DNA of 64,000 nucleotides from contig DASXFN010000083.1 in assembly GCA_036489565.1 (NCBI GenBank), positions 1-64,000 on the forward strand, in the 5' to 3' direction. The translations under genes and the position numbers were made by a program. Of this stretch, positions 8,785 through 16,895 are shown one piece after another; positions within the stretch are counted from its first letter, which is position 1; each line of letters starts with the position of its first letter. The notes under the pieces are model-generated. The model saw nothing but the letters and a program-made list of their open reading frames with translations. It did not search any database and was not told the origin of the DNA. The stretch comes from JAICKN01 sp036489565. Lineage in GTDB: Bacteria > Acidobacteriota > Terriglobia > Terriglobales > Acidobacteriaceae.

Positions 8785-10214
8785 TATGCGACTCCGGCTG
8801 GCCCGTCGTGCCAGTGCATGTCCCAACCCAGGTAGCGAGAAGCAGCTTCGTGTACCGACGCCGCCACCGTGGACAAATTCGCGGCCACGTGGTGCTCAAA
8901 GCCGTTCTCGCAGATGTAGTGCAGGAGGCGCTGCATGTCCGGGATCTCAACCACGCCCGCGCCGCCGAAGGTATTCAGCGGGTCATCGGTGAACCGGCCC
9001 TGGCCAACGTAGCCGCGCATTTTCCCCGCTGTGTCGTCGGTGGAGAAACGGGCAAAGCTCATTTTTTCCGGCTTGATGAGGCCCACGCATGTTCCAAATG
9101 TGTTGTCTTTTCCGACTGTGCCGGCAATGATTTCCTGGAAGTCCATCTTCACCGAGCGGAAAAAGTGTTTTGGAAGGTTCGAGCAGTGGAAGCACACCGC
9201 TTTGTTCGGATCAGCGCCGTAGTTATTGTTCCAGTCAAGCAATGCCGAGGGGGTTTGCGAGGCCAGTTGCAGCGCATGCATGCCCAGCACGCCGCAAATG
9301 TCCACCTCGCAGGCGCTCGACAATAGTTCGTTGCTCATCATGCTCATGATGGTGCAGGGCACCACGCCGAGATTTTCTTCAATGGAAGTCCAGCACTGCA
9401 CCGCGCTGACTTTTACTTCAGTCGCCGCCATCCACTGGTCCACGACTGCTCCCAGTTTGGCCATCTTCATGAGCGCCGGGGCAGGTACATTTGCCGAGTC
9501 CACATAACTCTTGATCTTTGCCAGTTTGGATTGAGCATGTTCATCACTATCCTTCATTCGCTCAATGCGGCCTATTACTTCGGAGAGGTCGAGCGTTTCA
9601 ATCGAGACGCCATTGGCCTCCAGAATCTTCTCGCTATAACGCACCGTGTTGAATGCCGTGGGACGCGCGCCAATGGCTCCCACGCGCAAATTGCGGAAAC
9701 CATTCACTACCCGGCAGACTCCCGCGAACCATTCCAAATCCTTCGCGAATTCCGGGGAGTCGAGAGCTTCGGTATGAAGCGTAGTAATGGAGTAGGGAAT
9801 GCCGTACTGGCGGAGATTGTTGCAGGCCGACATCTTGCCGCAGAAACTGTCGCGGCGGAAAGCGATGGTCATCTTCTTGGGATCGTCCGGCGTAGCCTGG
9901 ATTAATACCGGCACCCGCAAATCAGCAAGACGCAAGGTATCGGCGATGGCGCGTTCTTCGCCGAAATTCGGCAGCGTGACAATGATCCCGTCAATGCGGT
10001 CTCGATTCTTCTTGAATAGTTCGGCACAGCGACGCGATTCCTCCCGGGTCTCCACCGCTCCATACTTGCTTTCTTCCGGAGTGAGAGAAACTACATCCAT
10101 CCCGGCGGCGGCCAGCACCCGTAGTATCTCTTCCCGGCCGGTTTTTGCCAGATGATCGGGAAAAAAGCCGCGGTTCCCGACAATTACGCCCATGGTCATT
10201 TTTTTGTTTGTCAT
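8784..10214 (-). CDS. L-fucose/L-arabinose isomerase-family sugar isomerase
   Basis: A 476-residue cytoplasmic protein of the fucose/arabinose isomerase superfamily. The first domain begins MGVIVGNRGFFPDHLAKTGREEIL and contains GIIVTLPNFGEERAIADTLR; the middle holds QCWTSIEENLGVVPCTIMSMMSNE, with a likely metal-ligand Glu, and the end holds HHVAANLSTVAASVHEAA. These enzymes interconvert aldoses and ketoses using Mn2+. It lies directly upstream of, and is coupled to, the FGGY kinase, so isomerase then kinase feed a sugar into central metabolism. A LacI-type regulator is encoded upstream. The substrate (L-arabinose, L-fucose or a related sugar) is not fixed by sequence. Confidence 0.75.
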   Translation of the reverse strand: MTNKKMTMGVIVGNRGFFPDHLAKTGREEILRVLAAAGMDVVSLTPEESKYGAVETREESRRCAELFKKNRDRIDGIIVTLPNFGEERAIADTLRLADLRVPVLIQATPDDPKKMTIAFRRDSFCGKMSACNNLRQYGIPYSITTLHTEALDSPEFAKDLEWFAGVCRVVNGFRNLRVGAIGARPTAFNTVRYSEKILEANGVSIETLDLSEVIGRIERMKDSDEHAQSKLAKIKSYVDSANVPAPALMKMAKLGAVVDQWMAATEVKVSAVQCWTSIEENLGVVPCTIMSMMSNELLSSACEVDICGVLGMHALQLASQTPSALLDWNNNYGADPNKAVCFHCSNLPKHFFRSVKMDFQEIIAGTVGKDNTFGTCVGLIKPEKMSFARFSTDDTAGKMRGYVGQGRFTDDPLNTFGGAGVVEIPDMQRLLHYICENGFEHHVAANLSTVAASVHEAASRYLGWDMHWHDGPAGVA

Positions 10215-10293
10215 AAATCTTCCAGATTCCTATGTTTTGATCTTTATTGTGCCGATTTGTCGCGCTATGCGAGAAAGCCTGTTCTTAAATGAA

Positions 10294-10305
10294 GTAATCG
10301 TTTAC
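10294..10305. promoter_or_regulatory. LacI-family operator candidate
   Basis: GTAATCGTTTAC is a 12-base near-palindrome with a central CG and a single mismatched pair, the typical shape of LacI/GalR-family operators. It lies 80 bases upstream of the isomerase gene and between it and the LacI-type regulator gene at 10376-11434. It is the most plausible binding site for that regulator. Confidence 0.45.
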
Positions 10306-10375
10306 CGGAACTCCGAAAAGTAGAATACCCTTCCCGTTTTGTCAAATCCAAGAAGTGTAGAGTGACAGTTTGCAG

Positions 10376-11434
10376 TTAGGAAGCTCCAACGTCACGAGCG
10401 CCTGCGGGACCGTGAGTATTGCTAGGTGCGAGCGCCGTGGATTTCCGCAGCAGCAGGTTCGTGTCCAATAAATATTCTGTTCCTTCCGCGGCGGGGACCT
10501 CGCGGTCCACTTCGTTCTTCAACGCCCGGAATGCGAGCCGCGCGATTTCCGCCTGCGACATCTGAATTGTAGTCAAAGGAGGAATCATGAATTCAGATAG
10601 GTGTATGTCGTCAAATCCCACCACGGAAAGCTCTTCCGGGATAGAGATGCCATAATCGTAGGCCTCGCGCATGACCCCGATCGCGGTCATGTCATTGGAG
10701 CACAAGACGGCAGTCGGGCGAGGATTTAAAGCAGCCAGTTTAATCAGCGCTTTCATTCCTCCCTCCATGGTATGGTCGCCTTCCACGATGAGTTGCGATT
10801 CAATCTCCAGTCCGATTTCCCGCATGGATTCCTCAAACGCCGCTTTTCGGACGACTGCCGAGCGCAACTGTAAAGGGCCCGTGACAAACGCGATGCGGGT
10901 ATGCCGCAACGCGGCTAAATGCTGTACGGCTTGCCGAATGCCTTGCAGATAGTTAATACGAATGTTGCTCATCCGTGGCAACTGCGGGGCCACGTCCACG
11001 AATACCAGCGGCACTTTGCGGAAGCGAAGTCCTTCCAAAAGCGATTCTTCCATGCCGAAGGTCAAAACAGCGACGCCTTCCACCCGGCGCTCAATCATCC
11101 GCCGGACGGAAATCTCCATCCGTTTAGGATCATGACCGGTCGAGGTAAGCAAAATCTCGTAGTTGTGTTCCACCGCGATATCTTCGAACGACTGCACGAT
11201 TTCGGGGAAAAATGGATTGGTGATTTCGGAAACGATGAGCCCGAAAATTCGCGTCTTGCCGGAAACCAGCGCTCGCGCCTGCGTGTTCGGGTAGTAGTCC
11301 AGTTCCTCGATGATTTTCCATACCCGTTTGGCGAGGTTCGGGTTGACGGTGGGAACGCGGTTAATGGCGCGAGAGACGGTGGCCGTAGAGACTTTGGCGC
11401 GCTTCGCGATTTCCCGGATATCCATGACAGTCAA
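10376..11434 (-). CDS. LacI-family transcriptional regulator
   Basis: A 352-residue LacI/GalR regulator. The N-terminal helix-turn-helix is clear (IREIAKRAKVSTATVSRAIN, then NPNLAKRVWKIIEELDYYPN), followed by a periplasmic-binding-protein-like effector domain (IFGLIVSEITNPFFPEIVQSFEDIA..., AVLCSNDMTAIGVMREAYDYG, LSVVGFDDIHLSEFM). ATG at 11434 or 11425 could start translation; the HTH fits either. It sits upstream of the isomerase-kinase pair on the same strand and probably represses them until the sugar inducer binds. The candidate operator is at 10294-10305. Confidence 0.9.
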   Translation of the reverse strand: MTVMDIREIAKRAKVSTATVSRAINRVPTVNPNLAKRVWKIIEELDYYPNTQARALVSGKTRIFGLIVSEITNPFFPEIVQSFEDIAVEHNYEILLTSTGHDPKRMEISVRRMIERRVEGVAVLTFGMEESLLEGLRFRKVPLVFVDVAPQLPRMSNIRINYLQGIRQAVQHLAALRHTRIAFVTGPLQLRSAVVRKAAFEESMREIGLEIESQLIVEGDHTMEGGMKALIKLAALNPRPTAVLCSNDMTAIGVMREAYDYGISIPEELSVVGFDDIHLSEFMIPPLTTIQMSQAEIARLAFRALKNEVDREVPAAEGTEYLLDTNLLLRKSTALAPSNTHGPAGARDVGAS

Positions 11435-11637
11435 TCACTTCTAGATTAAGTTCTGGAACAATGGCTATTCAGCGAAACATCCACCGCCAGGTGTTGCTTC
11501 AGCCGGAAATCAAAAATCGCAAGCCGCCGCTATTGTAGAAAATGTGTGTTGATATTGTACCGCCGCAACGAAATGCGGGTGTCTTTACATCATTTCCGCC
11601 GATTAAGCAGGAGCGTTAGATCACAGGGGATTCACGA

Positions 11638-12696
11638 CTACGTATACATCACTTTGCGATCGCCTTTGACGATGCGGCCAACGGTGTGGGCTTTTTCGCC
11701 CGCGCGCTCCAGGACGCTTTGGGCCTTCTTGAATTTTTGGGAGGGGATCACCAGCAACATGCCCAGGCCCATGTTGAACGTTCGCAGCATTTCATCCTGA
11801 GGAACATTACCCAGCTTTTGTAGATGCTCAAAAATCGGTTGCACGGGCCAGGAACCGACCTCAATGACCGCAGCCACTCCTTTGGGCAGAACGCGCGGCA
11901 GGTTTTCCGTAATGCCGCCGCCGGTGATGTGTGCGAGTGCCGAAACGCAGTCGGCTGCCAGCAGCTTGCGGATGATGGGCCAGTAGCTCTTGTGCGTCCG
12001 CAGCAGTTCGTTGCCGACTTTGCCCTTCAATTCATTGACGTAAGTGTCCAGAGTGTATCCGGCTACCTCAAATAACAATTTGCGCGCGAGCGAATAACCG
12101 TTGGTATGCAGGCCATTCGAGGGCAACCCAAGAATGATGTCACCGGCTTCCACGGTTTTTCCGGTGATAATGCGTTCCCGCTCGACCACGCCAACAATAA
12201 AGCCCGCCAGGTCGTATTCGCCATTCGGATAAAACCCCGGCATTTCGGCGGTCTCGCCCCCGATGAGCGCGCAGCCGTTGCTTTTGCATGCGGTCGCCAA
12301 TCCCTCGACCACCTTTTCCGCGACTTCTGGCTGCAACTGCCCGGTGGCGAGATAATCCATAAAGAACAAGGGAGCGGCGCCTTGCACGGCAATATCATTC
12401 ACGCAATGGTTCACTAAGTCTGCGCCGATCGTCTGGTGCATATCCATCTCAAAGGCGATTTTCAGCTTTGTCCCCACCCCGTCCACGCTGGAAACCAGCA
12501 CGGGATCCACGTATTTGGTCTTGTCAACAGAGAAAAGCCCGCCGAAACCCCCAATTTCGCTTAACACGCTGCGATTGAAGGTCTTGTGGGCAAGATATTT
12601 AATGCGCTTTTTGGTGCGATTGGCGCGATCAATATCAACGCCTGCATCGGCGTAAGTAATGGGTTCAGTCTTGGAAGATTGTGGGGCCACGCGCAA
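11638..12696 (-). CDS. purM: phosphoribosylformylglycinamidine cyclo-ligase (PurM, AIR synthetase)
   Basis: A 352-residue enzyme of the fifth step of purine synthesis, closing FGAM to AIR with ATP. Recognisable PurM features are ITYADAGVDIDRANRTKKRIK, GGFGGLFSVDKTKYVDPVLVSSVDGVGTK, the GGETAEMPGFY motif and AHITGGGITENLPRVLP. The frame's first start is a TTG at 12696; a GTG at 12690 is an equally good alternative, and no clear ribosome binding site decides between them. It stands alone here, with no other pur genes in the window. Confidence 0.95.
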   Translation of the reverse strand: MRVAPQSSKTEPITYADAGVDIDRANRTKKRIKYLAHKTFNRSVLSEIGGFGGLFSVDKTKYVDPVLVSSVDGVGTKLKIAFEMDMHQTIGADLVNHCVNDIAVQGAAPLFFMDYLATGQLQPEVAEKVVEGLATACKSNGCALIGGETAEMPGFYPNGEYDLAGFIVGVVERERIITGKTVEAGDIILGLPSNGLHTNGYSLARKLLFEVAGYTLDTYVNELKGKVGNELLRTHKSYWPIIRKLLAADCVSALAHITGGGITENLPRVLPKGVAAVIEVGSWPVQPIFEHLQKLGNVPQDEMLRTFNMGLGMLLVIPSQKFKKAQSVLERAGEKAHTVGRIVKGDRKVMYT

Positions 12697-13207
12697 TTGT
12701 CCGCTGCTGCTTTAAGTTAAGAAATATTTGGATTCACTATCAGGAAATCGTTGGGAACGCGCCCAATTGTAGCACGCCACGCACCGGCCATGAGCATGGG
12801 GGCCCGCTTCGCGCGCGGAATTGTAATTATCAGGGGAAAATCGTTGTTATAAAAATGCTCCGGCGGGGCGGCCGGGGCACTCAAGGGAGCAGGGACTCCA
12901 GGGGGTCCCTGACGGCTTACATGCCGGAACCGCGCGATTTCAAATTCGAAGGTGCGCTTCCGGCTGATCAAAATCATAAGGGCAAACTGCGCAACTCGAT
13001 GGGCGAATTGATAGCTCTGGAAAATTCCTGTATCGAAAACGGAAATGGCTGGTCAAATTTTCAGAATGGTCCCCGATTGGGGCGAAAATCGTGACGCACG
13101 AACCTGCTCGGTGAATCCCGCCAGTGGAAATTCGCCTTTCATTCGCTTTCGCGTCTATGTATAATCCGCCTTTAGTAATCATTAAGAACTATTCAAGGAG
13201 CCCCACC
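12697..13207. other. intergenic region upstream of recA
   Basis: About 510 bases between divergent purM and recA. No supported gene: the frame at 12681-13094 overlaps purM's start and has no recognisable features. It contains a small hairpin AGGGAC (12891-12896) / GTCCCT (12905-12910) and a -10-like TATAAT at 13160-13165. I saw no recognisable LexA box of the E. coli or Bacillus type. Confidence 0.4.
13160..13165 (+). promoter_or_regulatory. -10 hexamer candidate of recA
   Basis: A perfect TATAAT lies 42 bases upstream of the recA ATG (13208). The -35 region at 17-18 bases spacing is weak (CTTTCA). It is the best promoter element seen in this region. Confidence 0.4.
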
Positions 13208-14311
13208 ATGGCGGATGAACGCGTAAAAGCAATTGATTTAGCTCTGGCACAGATTGAAAAGCAATTTGGAAAGGGCTCGATCATGCGTCTGGGGTCGAAG
13301 GAAGTCGTGCCGATTTCCGTGATCTCTACCGGCGCGGTATCTTTCGACGCTGCGCTTGGTGTGGGTGGCTTCCCGCGCGGGCGCGTGGTTGAAATTTTCG
13401 GACCTGAGTCGTCCGGCAAAACCACCATTGCCTTGCAGGTGATTGCTGAGGCACAGCGCGTGGGCGGCATGGCGGCTTTCGTGGACGCTGAACATGCGCT
13501 TGATCCGATCTATGCCAAGAAACTGGGCGTGGACGTGGACAATTTGCTGGTATCTCAGCCCGATTATGGCGAACAGGCGCTGGAGATTGCCGAAGCCTTG
13601 GTGCGCTCCAATGCCATTGATGTGCTGATTGTGGATTCAGTGGCGGCGCTGGTACCGAAGGCGGAACTCGAAGGCGAGATGGGCGATAGTCATATGGGCT
13701 TGCAGGCGCGGCTAATGTCGCAAGCGCTGCGCAAGTTGACTGGAATTGTTTCCAAGTCGCACACCTGCCTGGTATTCATTAATCAGATTCGTGAAAAGAT
13801 CGGCGTCATGTTTGGCAATCCTGAAACGACCACGGGTGGCCGAGCCCTGAAATTTTATTCTTCGGTACGAATTGATATTCGTCGCATTGCCGCAATTAAA
13901 GAAGGCGATGTGATGATTGGCTCGCGGACCAGAGTCAAGATCGTGAAGAACAAGGTCGCGGCGCCTTTCCGCGAGGCCGAATTCGACATCCTTTACGGGG
14001 AAGGAATTTCTCGTGAAGGGGATCTGCTGGATTTGGCGGTGGCCCAGAATATCGTGGAAAAATCTGGTTCCTGGTACAGCTACAAGGGCGAACGCATCGG
14101 CCAGGGCCGCGAGAATGCGCGCGCATTTCTCAAGGAAAATAAAGATTCTCTGGTAAAGATCGAAGCCGAAGTGCGCAAAGCGATGGGACTGATTCCGCCG
14201 ACGGCGCAGGCTGCTGCCCAGGGGCAAGCCGCCGCTCAAGGCCAAGGCGCGCGAGTGACGACGATGCCCACTGGAACCGATGCCGCGAGGTCTGCGGCGG
14301 TAAAGCGGTAG
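13208..14311 (+). CDS. recA: recombinase RecA
   Basis: A 367-residue RecA. The start at 13208 is fixed by AAGGAG at 13195-13200 and by the typical N-terminus MADERVKAIDLALAQIEKQF; the frame's upstream extension to 13124 is not real. The Walker A motif GPESSGKT is at residues 65-72, and QPDYGEQALEIAE, VDSVAALVPKAELEGEMGD and the L2-region INQIREKIGVMFGNPETTTGG follow. The C-terminal tail is Ala/Gln-rich and low-complexity (TAQAAAQGQAAAQGQGAR). RecA forms ATP-dependent filaments on ssDNA for recombination and SOS control. It ends at a strong terminator (14342-14380) that overlaps the end of ddl. Confidence 0.98.
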   Translation: MADERVKAIDLALAQIEKQFGKGSIMRLGSKEVVPISVISTGAVSFDAALGVGGFPRGRVVEIFGPESSGKTTIALQVIAEAQRVGGMAAFVDAEHALDPIYAKKLGVDVDNLLVSQPDYGEQALEIAEALVRSNAIDVLIVDSVAALVPKAELEGEMGDSHMGLQARLMSQALRKLTGIVSKSHTCLVFINQIREKIGVMFGNPETTTGGRALKFYSSVRIDIRRIAAIKEGDVMIGSRTRVKIVKNKVAAPFREAEFDILYGEGISREGDLLDLAVAQNIVEKSGSWYSYKGERIGQGRENARAFLKENKDSLVKIEAEVRKAMGLIPPTAQAAAQGQAAAQGQGARVTTMPTGTDAARSAAVKR

Positions 14312-14341
14312 AGTTCGATTCGAATCGATAATCGCGGAAAG

Positions 14342-14380
14342 ACCAGTACAGCTTTAGCGGCTGTACTGGTTTTTCTTTTT
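14342..14380 (+). terminator. rho-independent terminator of recA, inside ddl 3' end
   Basis: ACCAGTACAGC (14342-14352) and GCTGTACTGGT (14360-14370) form an 11-base perfect stem with a 7-base loop, followed on the plus strand by TTTTTCTTTTT. This is a textbook terminator for recA. The same bases encode the last residues of Ddl on the other strand, and the ddl stop codon (14354-14356) lies in the loop. Confidence 0.9.
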
Positions 14381-15541
14381 GTCCGCGTGGCGATCCAGGC
14401 CGAGTTCGATTAAGCGCTCGATCAGTTTGGGATAACTTAATCCCGTCGCTGCCCATAACTTCGGGTACATGCTGATCGAAGTGAACCCCGGCATGGTATT
14501 GATTTCGTTCAGGTAAATCTTGCGAGTTTTCGGATCCATCAGAAAATCCACGCGGGCCAGGCCGGAGCAGTCCACGGCTTTGAATGCCTGAATCGCCAAA
14601 GTTTGAAATTGTTTGGTCTCGGCTTTGGTCAGCTTAGCCGGAATAATCAGCTCGGAACCTTCATCCAGATATTTTGCGGTGTAATCGTAGAACTCTTTGC
14701 CGGGAACAATTTCTCCGGGGACCGACGCCTCGGGCTTGTCATTGCCGAGCACCGAGCATTCAATTTCGCGGGCCTTGTTTTTCTTGCCGCCCACGCCCTG
14801 CTCAATCACAATCTTACGGTCGAACTTAGCAGCTTCTTCGATGGCCGGCCCGAGTTCTTTACGCTCGCGCGCTTTGGAGATTCCCACCGACGATCCTAAA
14901 TTCGCCGGCTTCACGAATACCGGATATTTCAGTTTGCTTTCCACCAGCTTCTGGAGTTTCTTTGGGGCTTCTTCCCAGTCCCCGCGCAAGATGGTGACGT
15001 GCTTCACAATCGGCAACCCCGCCGCGATGAAAAGTGACTTCATGATGTCTTTGTCCATGCCTGCGGCGGAGCCTAGCACTCCCGCGCCGACGTAAGGAAT
15101 GTCCGCCAGTTCGAGCAATCCCTGAATGGTGCCATCCTCGCCGAAAGTTCCGTGCAGTACGGGAAAGATAATGTCCACATCAATGGCACGGTCGGCGGCA
15201 CGGCGGACGGGGCTGTCGGTCTGAAATGGCGCGAGCGTCGAACCTGGTTTGTGCGGCTCCGGCGGCACCACTACGCTTTCGCCACTGGCCAAAACAGCGG
15301 CGGCCGGCGTGGCTTCAGGATCGCCTGCGCGTAAGTGGCGAGACTCCTCGACTGGCTTTCCCGAGAGCAAACGCTCGGCGTCTCCAGCCGTCACCCAGCG
15401 TCCCTCCTTGGTGATGCCAATGGGCACTACTTCATATTTGCTCTGATCAATTGCCTTGAACACGGATGCGGCTGAGAGCAAAGAGATTTCATGCTCTCCG
15501 CTGCGTCCACCAAATAAAATCCCAACTCGAAGTTTTTTCAT
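14354..15541 (-). CDS. ddl: D-alanine--D-alanine ligase
   Basis: An ATP-grasp ligase of 395 residues that joins two D-alanines for peptidoglycan synthesis. The start is set at 15541 (MKKLRVGILFGGRSGEHEISLLSA), the usual Ddl N-terminus; the open frame runs to 15736 but the extra 65 residues are unlike Ddl. Other motifs: FPVLHGTFGEDGTIQGLLELADIPYVG (read as two parts), YPVFVKPANLGSSVG, and the C-terminal LNEINTMPGFTSISMYPKLW. An insertion of about 45 residues (near 80-125, HLRAGDPEATPAAAV...) makes it longer than E. coli DdlB. Its last residues KKKNQYSR are encoded within the recA terminator. Confidence 0.95.
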   Translation of the reverse strand: MKKLRVGILFGGRSGEHEISLLSAASVFKAIDQSKYEVVPIGITKEGRWVTAGDAERLLSGKPVEESRHLRAGDPEATPAAAVLASGESVVVPPEPHKPGSTLAPFQTDSPVRRAADRAIDVDIIFPVLHGTFGEDGTIQGLLELADIPYVGAGVLGSAAGMDKDIMKSLFIAAGLPIVKHVTILRGDWEEAPKKLQKLVESKLKYPVFVKPANLGSSVGISKARERKELGPAIEEAAKFDRKIVIEQGVGGKKNKAREIECSVLGNDKPEASVPGEIVPGKEFYDYTAKYLDEGSELIIPAKLTKAETKQFQTLAIQAFKAVDCSGLARVDFLMDPKTRKIYLNEINTMPGFTSISMYPKLWAATGLSYPKLIERLIELGLDRHADKKKNQYSR

Positions 15542-15681
15542 TTTCGGTAATAAGTCCGCTTCCATTTTTGCATAAGAGCGCCGAATCATCGTTGACAATG
15601 GCTGCACCTCGCGATACCCTTCACCGCAGCACGGGGACAAGCCCTCCCTTCTCCGTAAAAACCCATATATAGGGGACCACC

Positions 15682-16659
15682 ATGAAGAAAGCTTTACTTG
15701 CAGCGGCATTGATAAGTCTTGTGTGCGCGAGTGCATTGGCGGGAGCGCAGCGCAAGAAGCGTGTAGCCATCATGGATTTTGATTACGCCACGGTACACAG
15801 CTCGTCGTCGGCGATTTTTGGCCAGGATGTTGACATAGGCAAAGGCATCTCCGATTTACTGGTCAACGATCTTGTAAAAGACGGCACGTATTCGGTGATC
15901 GAACGCAAAGCGATTGACAAGATCATGGCGGAACAGAATTTTTCCAACAGCGACCGGGCCAACCCTACCTCAGCGGCAAAGATCGGCAAATTGCTGGGCG
16001 TGGATGCGATTATCGTGGGCAGTATTACGCAGTTTGGCGACGAAACGCAGAACCGGAATATCGGCGGCGGCGGCGGAAACTGGCATGGCGTTGGCATGGG
16101 CGGCTTCGGGCACAAGAAAACCAAAGCCATCGTGGGAATTTCCGCCCGCCTGGTGGACATTGATACCGGCGAAATTTTAGGCGTCGCCGACGGCAAGGGA
16201 GAATCTTCCCGGTCGAGCACGTCTTTGCTGGGTGGTGGCGGCAACTGGAGTGGTTTTGGTGGGGGCCACGCAGATTTTGGCAGCAGCGATTTCCAGAGCA
16301 CGATCATCGGTGAAGCCACGAAATTGGCTACCGATCAGTTGAGCGCGGGCTTGGTCTCTGACAATTCAAAGCTAGAGATTCGCCAAGTCATCGTGGAAGG
16401 TCTGGTGGCGGCAGTGGATGGCGGACAAGTGGTACTGAACGTTGGCGGAAAAGCCGGCGTGAAAGTTGGCGACCAGCTCAATGTCGAGCGGGTAACGCAC
16501 GAGATTAAAGACCCGTCCACTGGCAAAGTGATTCGCAGAATGACTTCTCCGGTGGGAGTGGTGAAGGTAACCGATGTTGATGACGTTTCTTCGGTTTGCA
16601 GCGTGGTCTCAGGAAACGGATTTAAAGTGGGTGATGCTGTAAAAACAGTCACTCAATAA
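15682..16659 (+). CDS. CsgG-like exported protein
   Basis: A 325-residue protein with a signal peptide (KKALLAAALISLVCASALAG) and a CsgG-type domain: RVAIMDFDYATV, GISDLLVNDLVKDGTYSVIERKAIDKIMAEQ, GKLLGVDAIIVGSITQFG. The middle contains Gly-rich loops (GGGGGNWHGVGMGGFG, LLGGGGNWSGFGGGHADFG), and the C-terminus (KLEIRQVIVEGLVAAVDGGQVVLNVG...GVKVGDQL) resembles FlgT-C-like domains. Unlike CsgG there is no proper lipobox (the cysteine follows Ser-Leu-Val), so it is probably a soluble periplasmic or peripheral outer-membrane protein. No curli genes lie nearby. It ends at a strong terminator. Confidence 0.8.
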   Translation: MKKALLAAALISLVCASALAGAQRKKRVAIMDFDYATVHSSSSAIFGQDVDIGKGISDLLVNDLVKDGTYSVIERKAIDKIMAEQNFSNSDRANPTSAAKIGKLLGVDAIIVGSITQFGDETQNRNIGGGGGNWHGVGMGGFGHKKTKAIVGISARLVDIDTGEILGVADGKGESSRSSTSLLGGGGNWSGFGGGHADFGSSDFQSTIIGEATKLATDQLSAGLVSDNSKLEIRQVIVEGLVAAVDGGQVVLNVGGKAGVKVGDQLNVERVTHEIKDPSTGKVIRRMTSPVGVVKVTDVDDVSSVCSVVSGNGFKVGDAVKTVTQ

Positions 16660-16695
16660 CGCACCGGCTGATTAGCGAATTAAGATTCGCAGCAT

Positions 16696-16727
16696 AAAAG
16701 CAGAGGCAAATGGCCTCTGCTTTTTTG
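16696..16727 (+). terminator. rho-independent terminator after CsgG-like gene
   Basis: AAAAGCAGAGGC (16696-16707) pairs with GCCTCTGCTTTT (16713-16724) across a 5-base loop, followed by a T-run. It is a textbook intrinsic terminator 37 bases downstream of the stop codon at 16659. Confidence 0.92.
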
Positions 16728-16793
16728 TTTGCCCCAATGGTTCGAATCTCGCACGGAAGCCGGAATGCGTGCGTAAATGGTAACTTGGGTGGA

Positions 16794-16819
16794 CCGCAGA
16801 CTTTTGATATGATCTGCGG
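16794..16819. promoter_or_regulatory. inverted repeat upstream of repeat-rich exported protein
   Basis: CCGCAGA (16794-16800) and TCTGCGG (16813-16819) are perfect inverted copies with a 12-base spacer, about 75 bases upstream of the ATG at 16896. It is either an operator or a leader hairpin; nothing further can be said. Confidence 0.3.
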
Positions 16820-16895
16820 CCAAATAGGCAATACAGCAAAGTTCAGTTGTGATAGATATTTCGCAAGTCAAGTGGTCGAATCAAGGAGGCTGGAA

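Noticed and set aside
12681..13094. 137-codon plus-strand frame between purM and recA
   Set aside because: Starts inside the purM 5' end, has no recognisable features and no ribosome binding site.
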